DNA from: Nitrospina sp.
GTDB lineage: Bacteria; Nitrospinota; Nitrospinia; Nitrospinales; Nitrospinaceae
Direction: 5' to 3'
Length of the DNA stretch: 7,670 nt
Assembly: GCA_004357435.1 (NCBI GenBank)
Contig: SMVS01000006.1
Location: forward strand, 1 to 7,670
Every line of letters starts with the position of its first letter. Position 1 is the stretch's first letter. The notes beneath the pieces are model-generated. The model was not told the origin of the DNA. It was given only the letters and a program-made list of their open reading frames with translations, and did no database searches. Positions 1 to 6,276 of this stretch are shown piece by piece. The position numbers and the translations under genes are program-made.

Positions 1-352
1 AGCCGCCTTGAGCTCCGGAGGCGTCCACCACTGCGCTGGAGACCTCCCATGAATTGTTTTTGGTGTTGAGGGTGATACTGCCGCCCCTTCCGGTGGTGCC
101 GGTCGCCAGCACGGAATCGGCCAGACTCAGTGCGCCGGCATTGACCGTGATGGTACCGCCCGACTCACCGCTGGCATCTACCAAGCCGCCGAGGCTGACC
201 CAATCGGTGCCGGTGATAGAGATATCTCCGCCTAGTGCGTCATTGCCGGTCGCCAGAATCGATCCGCCATCCACCACCACCGAACCCGCTTCGGCAATGA
301 TCGTGCCGCCGGCTTCGCCCGCATCGTCGCCGGAGGCGTCCAGCGTACCGGT
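1..352 (-). repeat. Imperfect 50-54-residue repeats in TpsA beta-helix
   Basis: From residue 293 onward the exoprotein falls into imperfect units, each carrying a DASG turn followed by a Gly-Gly-(Thr/Asp/Ser)-Ile strand and then a (L)ATG turn. DASG occurs at residues 297, 351 and 402, and ATG at 326 and 376, giving a period of about 50-54 residues. Approximate unit limits are bases 352-191, 190-41 and 40 to the left edge, where the array continues. Regular Gly-rich coils of this kind are typical of beta-helical TpsA stems. Confidence 0.7.
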
Positions 353-1228
353 GATGTCGATATCGCCGTCCCCGGCCAGCAGATAAATTTCCCCATTTTG
401 CTCACGCACTGTGTGAGCGATGATGGTCCCCGAATGGTTGACCACGTTACGAATCACGTCGCCGGCGTTCTTGGCGGTGAGCAGCACCTTGCCGCCGTTG
501 GCCTGGATGAGACCGGAGTTGAGGATGCGATCCTCAAGCACGTTGCCTTCGGTATCCACCACGTCGCCCTCAACCGCACCCAGGATGGAGAAGTTGATCA
601 AGCCATCGCCGGTGAAATCGACCACGGCTTCGGTGCCCGCGCCGATGGCCACCGAGCCAAGATCGGCGACGATGGTGCCGGAGTTGACGACGGACGGGGC
701 CAGCAGACCGACGTAACCGGACGCCTCAATATTGCCCTGGTTGACGACCGCGGTCAGTGACTGGTTGGGGTCCTGCGTGAAGTGGTAGTTGCCATCAAGA
801 AAATCCTGATTGCTGATCGCCAGGGTGGTGGCGACCAGGCCGTGCACGTTCACCTGTGCGCCCGGTCCGAACAGCACGCCGGAGGCATTGGTCAGAAACA
901 CCTGGCCGTTGGCACTGAGCTTGCCGAGGATGACGCTGGGGTCGCCGCCGATCACCCGGTTGAGCGCAATCGACGACGTGCCGGGCTGAATGAACTGCAC
1001 GGACTCCGTGGCGCCGATGCCGAACGCCTGCCAGTCGGCGATCATCTTCTGGGTGCTCTGCTGGATCACCATGTCCTGGTCAGTCGGCTGGCTGATGGTG
1101 CCGACACCGGAGACGATCTCGCCGCCCGAAGGCAGGGCGAAGACGAGGCTCGGGAACCCGCCGATCAGGTAAATCATGAACCCGACCATGAGTCTCTTCA
1201 GGAAACTGGGTTGTGTCGTCTGGCGCAT
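1..1228 (-). CDS. TpsA-type exoprotein, filamentous haemagglutinin family (C-terminal part beyond window)
   Basis: Secreted passenger of a two-partner secretion system; the N-terminal TPS domain targets it to its TpsB pore, and the rest should fold outside the cell as a right-handed beta-helix. Reading the minus strand from ATG at 1228 gives 409 codons with no stop before the left edge. Residues 1-31 form a basic then hydrophobic signal peptide ending near SLVFA. The TPS domain spans about 32-260, with diagnostic stretches such as ADWQAFGIG (64-72), the ANGQVFLTNASGVLFGPGAQ block (106-125) and GLVATTLAIS (130-139). Beyond 290 come Gly/Asp/Ser-rich DASG and ATG repeats. Where the family usually has NPNG, this protein has NASG (114-117). 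A weak AGAAG ribosome site (1236-1240) lies 7 bases before the start. It begins 18 bases after the FecR-domain gene stop, so the two are probably co-transcribed. The family call is firm; ligand and function (adhesin, other) are unknown. Confidence 0.93.
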   Translation of the reverse strand, partial: MRQTTQPSFLKRLMVGFMIYLIGGFPSLVFALPSGGEIVSGVGTISQPTDQDMVIQQSTQKMIADWQAFGIGATESVQFIQPGTSSIALNRVIGGDPSVILGKLSANGQVFLTNASGVLFGPGAQVNVHGLVATTLAISNQDFLDGNYHFTQDPNQSLTAVVNQGNIEASGYVGLLAPSVVNSGTIVADLGSVAIGAGTEAVVDFTGDGLINFSILGAVEGDVVDTEGNVLEDRILNSGLIQANGGKVLLTAKNAGDVIRNVVNHSGTIIAHTVREQNGEIYLLAGDGDIDITGTLDASGDDAGEAGGTIIAEAGSVVVDGGSILATGNDALGGDISITGTDWVSLGGLVDASGESGGTITVNAGALSLADSVLATGTTGRGGSITLNTKNNSWEVSSAVVDASGAQGG

Positions 1229-1246
1229 AAATTGGCTTCTATATGT

Positions 1247-2110
1247 TTAAGATCCAGTATTGGAACAGGATTCAACGTACTCTGGATCGAACGGCTCATA
1301 GATTTCTGCAAAATCTTCTTCGGTGCCGAACTCCTCGATCACGCCGTCCTCGTCTTCGGCTTCTTCACCTTCTATTGTGATCAGGGAGGATTCTCCTGCC
1401 GGAGTCGTGCCGCTGGCCCCGAGTTTGCCGAGAACGATCTGCCGGATCAGATTCAATTCCGTCTGGGTCAGGGGAACGGGCGGTTGAGGCGGTTCGCCCT
1501 CCAGCACCACAGTTTTCATCATGGCGCCGACGATCACCTCACCGAGGACGCCGGGATCGCTGTTGCGGACGGTCACCTGCCCCGCCTGGTTGGCCACCAG
1601 GGTTTTGCCCGGCGTGACGCCAATGTATCCCTGCGTGCCACGAGCGGCGAGGTTTCCCGTCGGGGTCACAATTCGGAAAAACGATTGCTTGTTGTTCTGG
1701 CTTTTATTGATGATGTAGCTGGAAAGCCCATGCAGAATATTGATCGTGCCCTGCCGGAGTTTATCTTCTGCACTGTAGAGGTAGGAATCCACCCTCATGG
1801 TGGTGTTGGGTCCCAGGGCCATGAGGCTTTCGTCATTGAACAGAATTTTGAGGCGGCTTTTGCGCTGGGTGCGGAACTGGTCGCTGGTAAAAACGGGCTG
1901 GTGGAATTTGACTTTTTCCCAGGGCTGGAAAGCGACGGGACGCGATTGCCCGGCGGCGACCGGTTCGGGCGTCAAGGCCTGGTACTCAACAGTGCCGATG
2001 ATACCGATGGTTTTCCCCACCGCACCTTCCTGGGCCAAGCCGAGGGTGGTGAGGGCAACACTCAATCCAAATGCCAGAAAAATTGAAAGCAGAGTCTTGC
2101 GACCAACCAT
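1247..2110 (-). CDS. Exported FecR-domain protein of the TPS locus
   Basis: A 287-residue protein (291 if ATG 2122 is used) with an N-terminal signal sequence ending near TLGLA-QEG. A FecR-type domain spans roughly residues 70-200: a TSDQFRT strand, the DESLMALGPNTTMRV stretch and the TPTGNLAARGTQ motif match the family's 'T..S...F.DGS...L.PNS' and 'TP.G...VRGT' signatures. The last 40 residues are strongly acidic (EGEEAEDEDG, then Glu/Asp/Tyr-rich) with one Cys near the end. FecR itself is an inner-membrane anti-sigma regulator of iron-citrate uptake; this protein lacks the cytoplasmic N-terminal segment and no sigma-factor gene lies nearby, so I infer a periplasmic or surface role in the TPS system, not anti-sigma action. 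ATG 2110 is preferred because GGGGG lies 5 bases upstream; ATG 2122 has no ribosome site. It lies between tpsB and tpsA. Confidence 0.87.
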   Translation of the reverse strand: MVGRKTLLSIFLAFGLSVALTTLGLAQEGAVGKTIGIIGTVEYQALTPEPVAAGQSRPVAFQPWEKVKFHQPVFTSDQFRTQRKSRLKILFNDESLMALGPNTTMRVDSYLYSAEDKLRQGTINILHGLSSYIINKSQNNKQSFFRIVTPTGNLAARGTQGYIGVTPGKTLVANQAGQVTVRNSDPGVLGEVIVGAMMKTVVLEGEPPQPPVPLTQTELNLIRQIVLGKLGASGTTPAGESSLITIEGEEAEDEDGVIEEFGTEEDFAEIYEPFDPEYVESCSNTGS

Positions 2111-2143
2111 AACTGCCCCCATTCGGGTTATTGTTAGGGGCCA

Positions 2144-2172
2144 ATTCTAGAGGTAAATGTAAAGGAAATCAA
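2144..2172 (-). promoter_or_regulatory. Sigma70-like promoter candidate for fecR-tpsA
   Basis: On the minus strand, TTGATT (2167-2172) and TAGAAT (2144-2149) are separated by exactly 17 bases. Transcription would begin near 2135-2138, leaving a leader of about 25 bases before ATG 2110 but only about 14 before ATG 2122, which also favours the shorter protein. The 306-base gap after tpsB makes a separate promoter for fecR-tpsA reasonable. The -35 matches 4 of 6 and the -10 5 of 6 consensus bases. Confidence 0.45.
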
Positions 2173-2252
2173 AGTAAATCCATACACTTAGCGGAAAACC
2201 ACAAGAAAAGTGGCTGAATTTAGCGAGCTTACAGCGATAACATATTTTTGAA

Positions 2253-2289
2253 TTTTTAGGCTAATTGCTGGTTTTTCAGGCTCTGCTGG
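2253..2289. repeat. Degenerate two-copy tandem repeat (19 + 18 bases)
   Basis: Two adjacent units on the plus strand, 2253-2271 and 2272-2289, share TTTTT, AGGCT and TGCTGG in the same order, with small insertions between the blocks. They lie about 80 bases upstream of the -35 candidate of the fecR-domain gene. They could be a paired protein-binding site or a chance duplication; no function is shown. Confidence 0.5.
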
Positions 2290-2415
2290 TTCAAAAACAG
2301 GATAATCGATCCGATGAAAAAGGGAGGATTTTGGTGTGCAGGTAGTTGTGGTACCCACAGGCCTGGATGAAAATGATCAATCCGTGTTTAATGAAGGGGG
2401 ACGAACCGGTAAAAC

Positions 2416-4176
2416 TCAGTAGGAAATGCGGCCACTCAAATAGAGGAAGCCGTTGGAACGTTCGGAGGGTGTTGGGTCTCCCACCGGCGCTCCGTACATG
2501 CAAGCAAAACTGAGGGCAGGCCATGAGGGGTTGGAGGGCGGCACATGGATCCGGATGCCGCCACCCGCGCCGGTGAGGTCCTGATTTTTTCCTCCGAGCT
2601 GCGGGTCGCGGACGAAGACCCTGCCGTGGTCGAGGAATCCGACCAGAGACAGCATCTTGTCCAGAGTCTTGCCGAATCCGACGGACCATTTCCAGGGAAA
2701 GGGCAGGACGTATTCTAGAGTGAGGGCATAGCCGTTGTCCTGCGAGGCCTCAGCTAGGGGATAACCGCGTACGGTACCGATGCCGCCGATGACGAACTGG
2801 TCGGGGGAGAGGACACGGCTGGAGACCAGCTGTCCGCTGACTTGCATGCTGAAGTAACTCTTGAGGACCTGTGTCGACTGGTAACGGATCAGGTTGAGGT
2901 TGGATATCAAAACATCGCCTTCACCGCCGATTCGGGATTTGAGGGTGCGGTTGGGGTCGGCTCTTTTAAGGCCCTGGGTGAGTTTCAAATTCAGGAAGTT
3001 GCGGCCCAGAAACTCATCGCGAAAATTCCCTCCGACTCCGATGAAAATATCGACCAGTTCGTCTTCACTGGTGACGAAGCCGAGTTGTTCATTTTCATAA
3101 AACCGGTAGTCGACTCCCAAAACCAGGCCCCACTGCGAGGTCCGTGTCCGGTGCAGGGCCTGCGCCAGCTCGAAACTTAAAATGTTGGTCGTGCCCTTGG
3201 CGTCGATCGGCGTCAGGCTCTTTCCGAGAATGTAATCCGAATAGATGTAAGCCACTGCAAACGTGGTCCCGGCATGGTTGAGAGGGATCCGGTAGGAAGT
3301 TTGGATGAAGTCCTGATTGCCATCCGATATGACTCCGCGAACGGAAAACAGGTCATTGAAGGTGAGCAGACTGCCCACGTTTGCGGTGATTCCAAAACGG
3401 GTGCGGCCGGTGAACGACGAGCCGAAGTTGTCGACATCGAACGCGAAATAGTAGGGCCGGCTTTCCTTGACGTGGAGAACCAAATCCGAGGTTCCATACG
3501 CATGGCCGGGTTTCAACACCGATTTCACTTCCAAGCCGAGGACATCGTTCAACTCCAGAAGCGGCCGGAGGAGGGTTTCTTCCCGTAGCACCTTCTCCAA
3601 TTTGATCGGCTCCATGCGCTCAATGAGATCCGCAGAGTCGGTTCTTTTATTTCCGGTCACACGGATTTCCCCGATGGTGCCCTCAACAATTTTCATTTTC
3701 ACCACACCGTCCTGGATTTTCTGCGGAGGGAAGTGCGCCCGCGCCAGAAAATAGCCGCGTGTATTATAAAAAGTGGTGACCTCCTGGGCATAGAGGTTCA
3801 GCACCCCGAGCGTCATCTCGGTTCCCTCCTTCCCGACATCGATCAGGGGTGCCAGCGTGGCGTTGTCGATAACGGTGTTGCCTTCGATCTCAATTCGGCG
3901 GACCAGAAAGGTGGGCCCCGCTCCGGCATCGATCACCTCGCGTCCATGGTCGATGCTGATCTCGGGAATCTTTTGTTCTGGCGGCGGTTGAAACTCAGGC
4001 CGGGATTGTTCAAGGGATTTTTCGATAATACCCGGTTCGGCAGGCGGGGGAATCGGAACTTGAGCGCCAACCAGGGCAGGCCTGACCAGAGCTTGCATCA
4101 TGAAGATAAAAATCAATAAATACCCAAGGCGGATGAGGTGGAGCCCATCATAGTTTTGAGAATATTTTTTTATCAT
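2416..4176 (-). CDS. TpsB outer-membrane transporter (ShlB/FhaC/HecB family)
   Basis: A 586-residue outer-membrane pore that recognises and exports the TpsA partner encoded downstream; it belongs to the Omp85/TpsB superfamily. Visible parts in order: signal peptide (residues 1-38, ending LVGA-Q); a proline-rich linker (40-70); two POTRA domains (about 89-165 and 166-237, starting FLVRRIEIEGNTVI and containing VEGTIGEIRVTGNKR); and a 16-strand-type barrel from about 240 to the end. The superfamily's L6-loop VRGY is at 469-472, the conserved FLDHG at 514-518, and the last strand ends GRISY with an aromatic residue, as barrel proteins need for insertion. Length is normal for the family, so the gene looks intact. 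It is the first gene of the minus-strand locus; the ribosome site before ATG 4176 is poor (GGTTATGA). Family assignment is firm; TpsA as substrate is inferred from linkage. Confidence 0.95.
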   Translation of the reverse strand: MIKKYSQNYDGLHLIRLGYLLIFIFMMQALVRPALVGAQVPIPPPAEPGIIEKSLEQSRPEFQPPPEQKIPEISIDHGREVIDAGAGPTFLVRRIEIEGNTVIDNATLAPLIDVGKEGTEMTLGVLNLYAQEVTTFYNTRGYFLARAHFPPQKIQDGVVKMKIVEGTIGEIRVTGNKRTDSADLIERMEPIKLEKVLREETLLRPLLELNDVLGLEVKSVLKPGHAYGTSDLVLHVKESRPYYFAFDVDNFGSSFTGRTRFGITANVGSLLTFNDLFSVRGVISDGNQDFIQTSYRIPLNHAGTTFAVAYIYSDYILGKSLTPIDAKGTTNILSFELAQALHRTRTSQWGLVLGVDYRFYENEQLGFVTSEDELVDIFIGVGGNFRDEFLGRNFLNLKLTQGLKRADPNRTLKSRIGGEGDVLISNLNLIRYQSTQVLKSYFSMQVSGQLVSSRVLSPDQFVIGGIGTVRGYPLAEASQDNGYALTLEYVLPFPWKWSVGFGKTLDKMLSLVGFLDHGRVFVRDPQLGGKNQDLTGAGGGIRIHVPPSNPSWPALSFACMYGAPVGDPTPSERSNGFLYLSGRISY

Positions 4177-4244
4177 TCATAACCATAGTGTTGAACCGTT
4201 AACTATAAAGAAACTATAATTATTCTGCCCAAGTGGGGCCATTC

Positions 4245-4273
4245 ATTCTAAAACCGATTGGTATTTTAACCAA
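4245..4273 (-). promoter_or_regulatory. Promoter candidate for tpsB, with overlapping palindrome
   Basis: On the minus strand, TTGGTT (4268-4273), a 17-base spacer and TAGAAT (4245-4250) resemble a sigma70 promoter; the leader would be about 60 bases. An inverted repeat TTGGT-N6-ACCAA (4258-4273) covers the -35 element and could be an operator. The -10 hexamer and spacer length equal those of the fecR-tpsA candidate, and both are followed by TGGCCCC. Confidence 0.4.
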
Positions 4274-4458
4274 CCCATTTTATTTCCGAATTTTTTAAAA
4301 GGTCGTGTTCAAAGGTTATGTTCTTGTGTCACGAAACAATTGCATCCTTAAAGTGCTAAAAAGAATTAAGTGCTCCAGTTCTTTAACTGCAATTCATCAA
4401 GGGTCTAAACCCGCTTTCAATGCCATGTTTTCAATTCAAATTAGGATCAAGTTTCAAA

Positions 4459-4488
4459 TTGATTTTCCTCTGCCGGATCAAATATAAT
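4459..4488 (+). promoter_or_regulatory. Sigma70-like promoter candidate for the Cys/His-rich protein gene
   Basis: TTGATT (4459-4464), an 18-base spacer and a perfect TATAAT (4483-4488). The expected transcription start, about 7 bases after the -10, falls on or next to the A of ATG 4495, so the message would be leaderless. No ribosome site precedes this ATG, which agrees. Confidence 0.55.
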
Positions 4489-4494
4489 ATAGCC

Positions 4495-4929
4495 ATGAAT
4501 CACCGGATATGCAGAAAATTGGGGCTTGGAATTTTAGCTTTTTCCTTGCTGATTCCCATGTCCCCAACAGTTTCCCTGGCGCAGGCAAAATTATGTTGCA
4601 AAAAACTTTGCCCTGAAAATGTCGAGCGCTCACCTCTCAGGTGTCATGGGTCGCACGCGCATCCGCCTTTAAGCCAAAATGATTCAGGGGATTGTTGCCA
4701 AACAAATTGCAACCGGGCAATCTTGATTTTGCCTGCTACTACTTATGCTTCTTTCCCTGCCGGGCAAAGTATTATTAACCCAATCAAAACCTGTCCGAAG
4801 GTATCGGGACCCATTTCGATCACATCGTATCAAGCCTCTCTCCCGGGTTTCCAGAATCCCAGTCACTCCCTATCCTTCGTGACCAGAACTTCCCCTTTCT
4901 TTTTAATGCATTCGGCTTTTTTGCTTTAA
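4495..4929 (+). CDS. Small exported Cys/His-rich protein, putative metal binding
   Basis: A 144-residue protein I cannot assign to a named family. Residues 1-31 are a signal peptide ending VSLAQA. The mature N-terminus holds a symmetric cluster: CC-x3-C (34-39), ten residues, CH-x2-H-x-H (50-56), ten residues, CC-x3-C (67-72); Cys100 stands alone. Such a ligand-rich pattern suggests binding of a soft metal such as copper, mercury or zinc, or disulphide bonding. The C-terminal half is Ser/Pro-rich and ends in hydrophobic residues (FFLMHSAFLL). ATG 4495 was chosen over an in-frame ATG at 4420 because it starts directly at the signal peptide; the extra 25 residues look unrelated. It is the first gene of the cluster, 104 bases before the outer-membrane gene and near an HMA metal-binding gene. 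Export and coding status are likely; metal binding is inferred from the motif and neighbours. Confidence 0.72.
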   Translation: MNHRICRKLGLGILAFSLLIPMSPTVSLAQAKLCCKKLCPENVERSPLRCHGSHAHPPLSQNDSGDCCQTNCNRAILILPATTYASFPAGQSIINPIKTCPKVSGPISITSYQASLPGFQNPSHSLSFVTRTSPFFLMHSAFLL

Positions 4930-5022
4930 CACCTTCTTGGCTAACTTTTTCTAATTCATCCGTTTTCGGCTCTCTCGCAGAGTTTTTGAAGGTGCGGTGA
5001 ACAACTTTTCTTCCGAATGCAA

Positions 5023-5029
5023 AGAGGTG
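5023..5029 (+). promoter_or_regulatory. Strong ribosome binding site of the outer-membrane barrel gene
   Basis: AGAGGTG lies 4 bases before ATG 5034 and fixes that start. It contrasts with the absent site before the first gene of the cluster (ATG 4495). Confidence 0.7.
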
Positions 5030-5033
5030 TTTC

Positions 5034-5930
5034 ATGAAACCATTAAACTTCCGGTCTATTTTTGTCTGCTCACTATTTATTCTTTTTAATCCCATCACTG
5101 CGCAATCTCTGCCCATTAACAGCGACTTGGGATTGACTCCCCACAAAGACGAACTGATCGTCAGAGTCCAAGGAAGGTATTTGACCAAAACCGGTGACCC
5201 TTCGGGGCAAAACCGGGAAGTGGATGTCTATTCCGTGCCCGTGGTGATGGTCTACGGGTTCACTTCAAAGGCGTCCATGCTGGTCAAAATTCCTTTTCTG
5301 GTGAAAGAAATGAAAACCGGCACGGGCAGTATTCGTGGCGATGAAGGATTAGGCGACATTACGGTATTAGGAAAATACCGGGTGCATACGCGCAATTTTA
5401 AGGGGGGCACGTCACGCCTCTCTCTTATCGCTGGATTGGAATTGCCTACCGGTGAGGACAATGAGCGGGACTCCTTGGGTCTTCTCCCTCCCGGACTGCA
5501 GTTGGGTTCCGGGTCAGTGGATATTATTGTGGGGGCGGCCCACACCATTCAGACTCTGGACTATGAGGTGGACACGGATTTGAGATACATTATTAATAAT
5601 GAAGCCAACGGTTTCGAGTTTGGGAATGTTTTTCAATACAACCTTTCCCTGCAAAAAAGGATCTTTCCCTTCACCTTGCCCGATGGAATGTACGATCAGT
5701 TCAACGTCTTGGTAGAATTCAACGGAATTTATCAGGGGAAAAATGAAGTCCTCGGCATCGATCAATCCAGCTCAGGAGGGCATACCCTCTTCATCTCACC
5801 GGGGCTTCAATACGTCACTCAGCGGATTATTTACGAAGCATCCTTCCAATATCCGATTGTTCAGAACCTGAACGGGGCACAACTGGAAACCGATTACAGG
5901 TTGGCCTTAAGCCTTCGCGTCCAATTCTAA
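5034..5930 (+). CDS. Outer-membrane beta-barrel, MetA-pathway/transporter-like family
   Basis: A 298-residue predicted outer-membrane channel. A signal peptide covers residues 1 to about 24 (ending PITAQ). The remainder is alternating beta-strand sequence with features seen in the putative 'MetA-pathway of phenol degradation' / transporter family: GLGDITVLGKYR (105-116), LELPTGE (135-141), GSGSVD (158-163), and a last strand pair with PIVQNLNGAQLETDYR (274-289) closing on RVQF with terminal Phe, the usual barrel-insertion signal. The family name comes from a phenol-degradation context and says little about substrate; relatives also occur near metal-resistance genes. A strong AGAGGTG precedes ATG 5034. 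The next gene (HMA protein) starts 22 bases after its stop, indicating co-transcription and a joint envelope role, possibly metal or small-molecule passage. Substrate unknown. Confidence 0.82.
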   Translation: MKPLNFRSIFVCSLFILFNPITAQSLPINSDLGLTPHKDELIVRVQGRYLTKTGDPSGQNREVDVYSVPVVMVYGFTSKASMLVKIPFLVKEMKTGTGSIRGDEGLGDITVLGKYRVHTRNFKGGTSRLSLIAGLELPTGEDNERDSLGLLPPGLQLGSGSVDIIVGAAHTIQTLDYEVDTDLRYIINNEANGFEFGNVFQYNLSLQKRIFPFTLPDGMYDQFNVLVEFNGIYQGKNEVLGIDQSSSGGHTLFISPGLQYVTQRIIYEASFQYPIVQNLNGAQLETDYRLALSLRVQF

Positions 5931-5952
5931 AACTATTTTTGGGAGTGAATCC

Positions 5953-6276
5953 ATGAAAGTAAAATTCGCAGTCATCTTAATCAGTTTGGTTCTGCTCTTC
6001 GGCCCCGCCTCAGCCACCCTGGCAGGAGAAAATGAAGAGCGCGTGGTGATTCATGTAGAGGGGCTTTACTGTCCCTTCTGCTCCTACGGTCTTGAAAAAC
6101 ATATTAAAAAAATTAAAGGGTTTAAAAGTATCAAAATAAATATTAGGGAAGGCACCGCGGAAATCAATTTTGAATCCGGGGCAAAAGTTTCCAAGGCCGC
6201 GATTCTTGAAGCGGTAGAGAATGCGGGGTTTGAGCTTGATGATGTGACGTGGCTCGGGAAGGAACCCGAAAAATGA
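5953..6276 (+). CDS. Periplasmic HMA-domain heavy-metal-binding protein (MerP/CopZ-like)
   Basis: A 107-residue exported protein: signal peptide 1-24 (hydrophobic VILISLVLLF, cleavage after ATLA), then a single heavy-metal-associated domain (about 30-98). Its metal-binding loop is GLYCPFCSYGLEKHI (37-51) with Cys40 and Cys43 as the CxxC ligands; the usual 'GMxC' Met is replaced by Leu-Tyr. Known relatives bind Hg(II), Cu(I) or other soft metals and pass them to membrane transporters; export makes this one MerP-like in location. The GGGAGTG ribosome site (5941-5947) supports ATG 5953. It sits 22 bases after the barrel gene, and its TGA overlaps the ATG of the NHL lipoprotein gene, pointing to translational coupling. 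No transporter or MerR-type regulator is in view, so the metal cannot be named. Its Lys- and AT-rich coding style contrasts with the GC-rich TPS genes. Confidence 0.92.
   Translation: MKVKFAVILISLVLLFGPASATLAGENEERVVIHVEGLYCPFCSYGLEKHIKKIKGFKSIKINIREGTAEINFESGAKVSKAAILEAVENAGFELDDVTWLGKEPEK

Larger units (their letters stand above)
2111..2415. other. Intergenic region between tpsB and fecR-domain gene
   Basis: No gene is supported here. The region holds the fecR-tpsA promoter candidate, a degenerate two-copy tandem repeat (2253-2289) and a small 5-bp hairpin TGTGG-TAC-CCACA near 2347-2359. No intrinsic terminator with a T-run on the minus strand was found after the tpsB stop, so readthrough from tpsB into fecR-tpsA remains possible. 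Confidence 0.6.
4177..4494. other. Divergent AT-rich intergenic region
   Basis: No convincing gene lies here; short reading frames have no ribosome site or recognisable protein. The region separates the leftward TPS operon from the rightward metal-type cluster and holds a promoter candidate for each. It also carries two copies of AACTATAA at about 4200-4219 near tpsB, and two copies of AAGTGCT (4351-4357 and 4368-4374). The roles of these repeats are unknown. Confidence 0.6.

Noticed and set aside
54..760. Plus-strand open frames opposite the exoprotein gene
   Set aside because: They are antisense to the TpsA repeats and TPS domain; their Pro/Ser-rich or His/Asp-rich translations are what a reversed Gly/Asp-rich gene gives.
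782..2086. Long plus-strand open frame of 434 codons
   Set aside because: It lies antisense to two firmly identified minus-strand genes (TpsA N-terminus and the FecR-domain gene) and spans the gap between them; its translation resembles no protein family. GC-rich genes often leave such an open antisense frame.
2121..2141. RNA hairpin hiding the fecR ribosome site (GCCCC with GGGGC)
   Set aside because: The predicted transcription start would lie within or after the 5' arm, so the complete hairpin would probably not be in the message; kept only as a DNA inverted repeat in the shared-promoter finding.
2291..2689. Minus-strand 132-codon frame near the end of tpsB
   Set aside because: It overlaps the tpsB 3' end in another frame, where tpsB encodes the conserved last barrel strands; no ribosome site and no family resemblance.
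2842..4119. Plus-strand frames within tpsB
   Set aside because: Antisense shadows of a well-supported 586-residue protein.
4305..4487. 60-codon plus-strand frame in the divergent region
   Set aside because: No ribosome site, no recognisable protein, and it overlaps the promoter candidate of the next gene.
4969..4989. Possible terminator CTCT-CGC-AGAG followed by TTTTT after the Cys-rich gene
   Set aside because: The stem is only 4 bp, too weak to call; the genes on both sides are plausibly one transcript.
4820..5188. 122-codon minus-strand frame
   Set aside because: It is antisense to the end of the Cys-rich gene and the signal peptide of the barrel gene, with no family resemblance.
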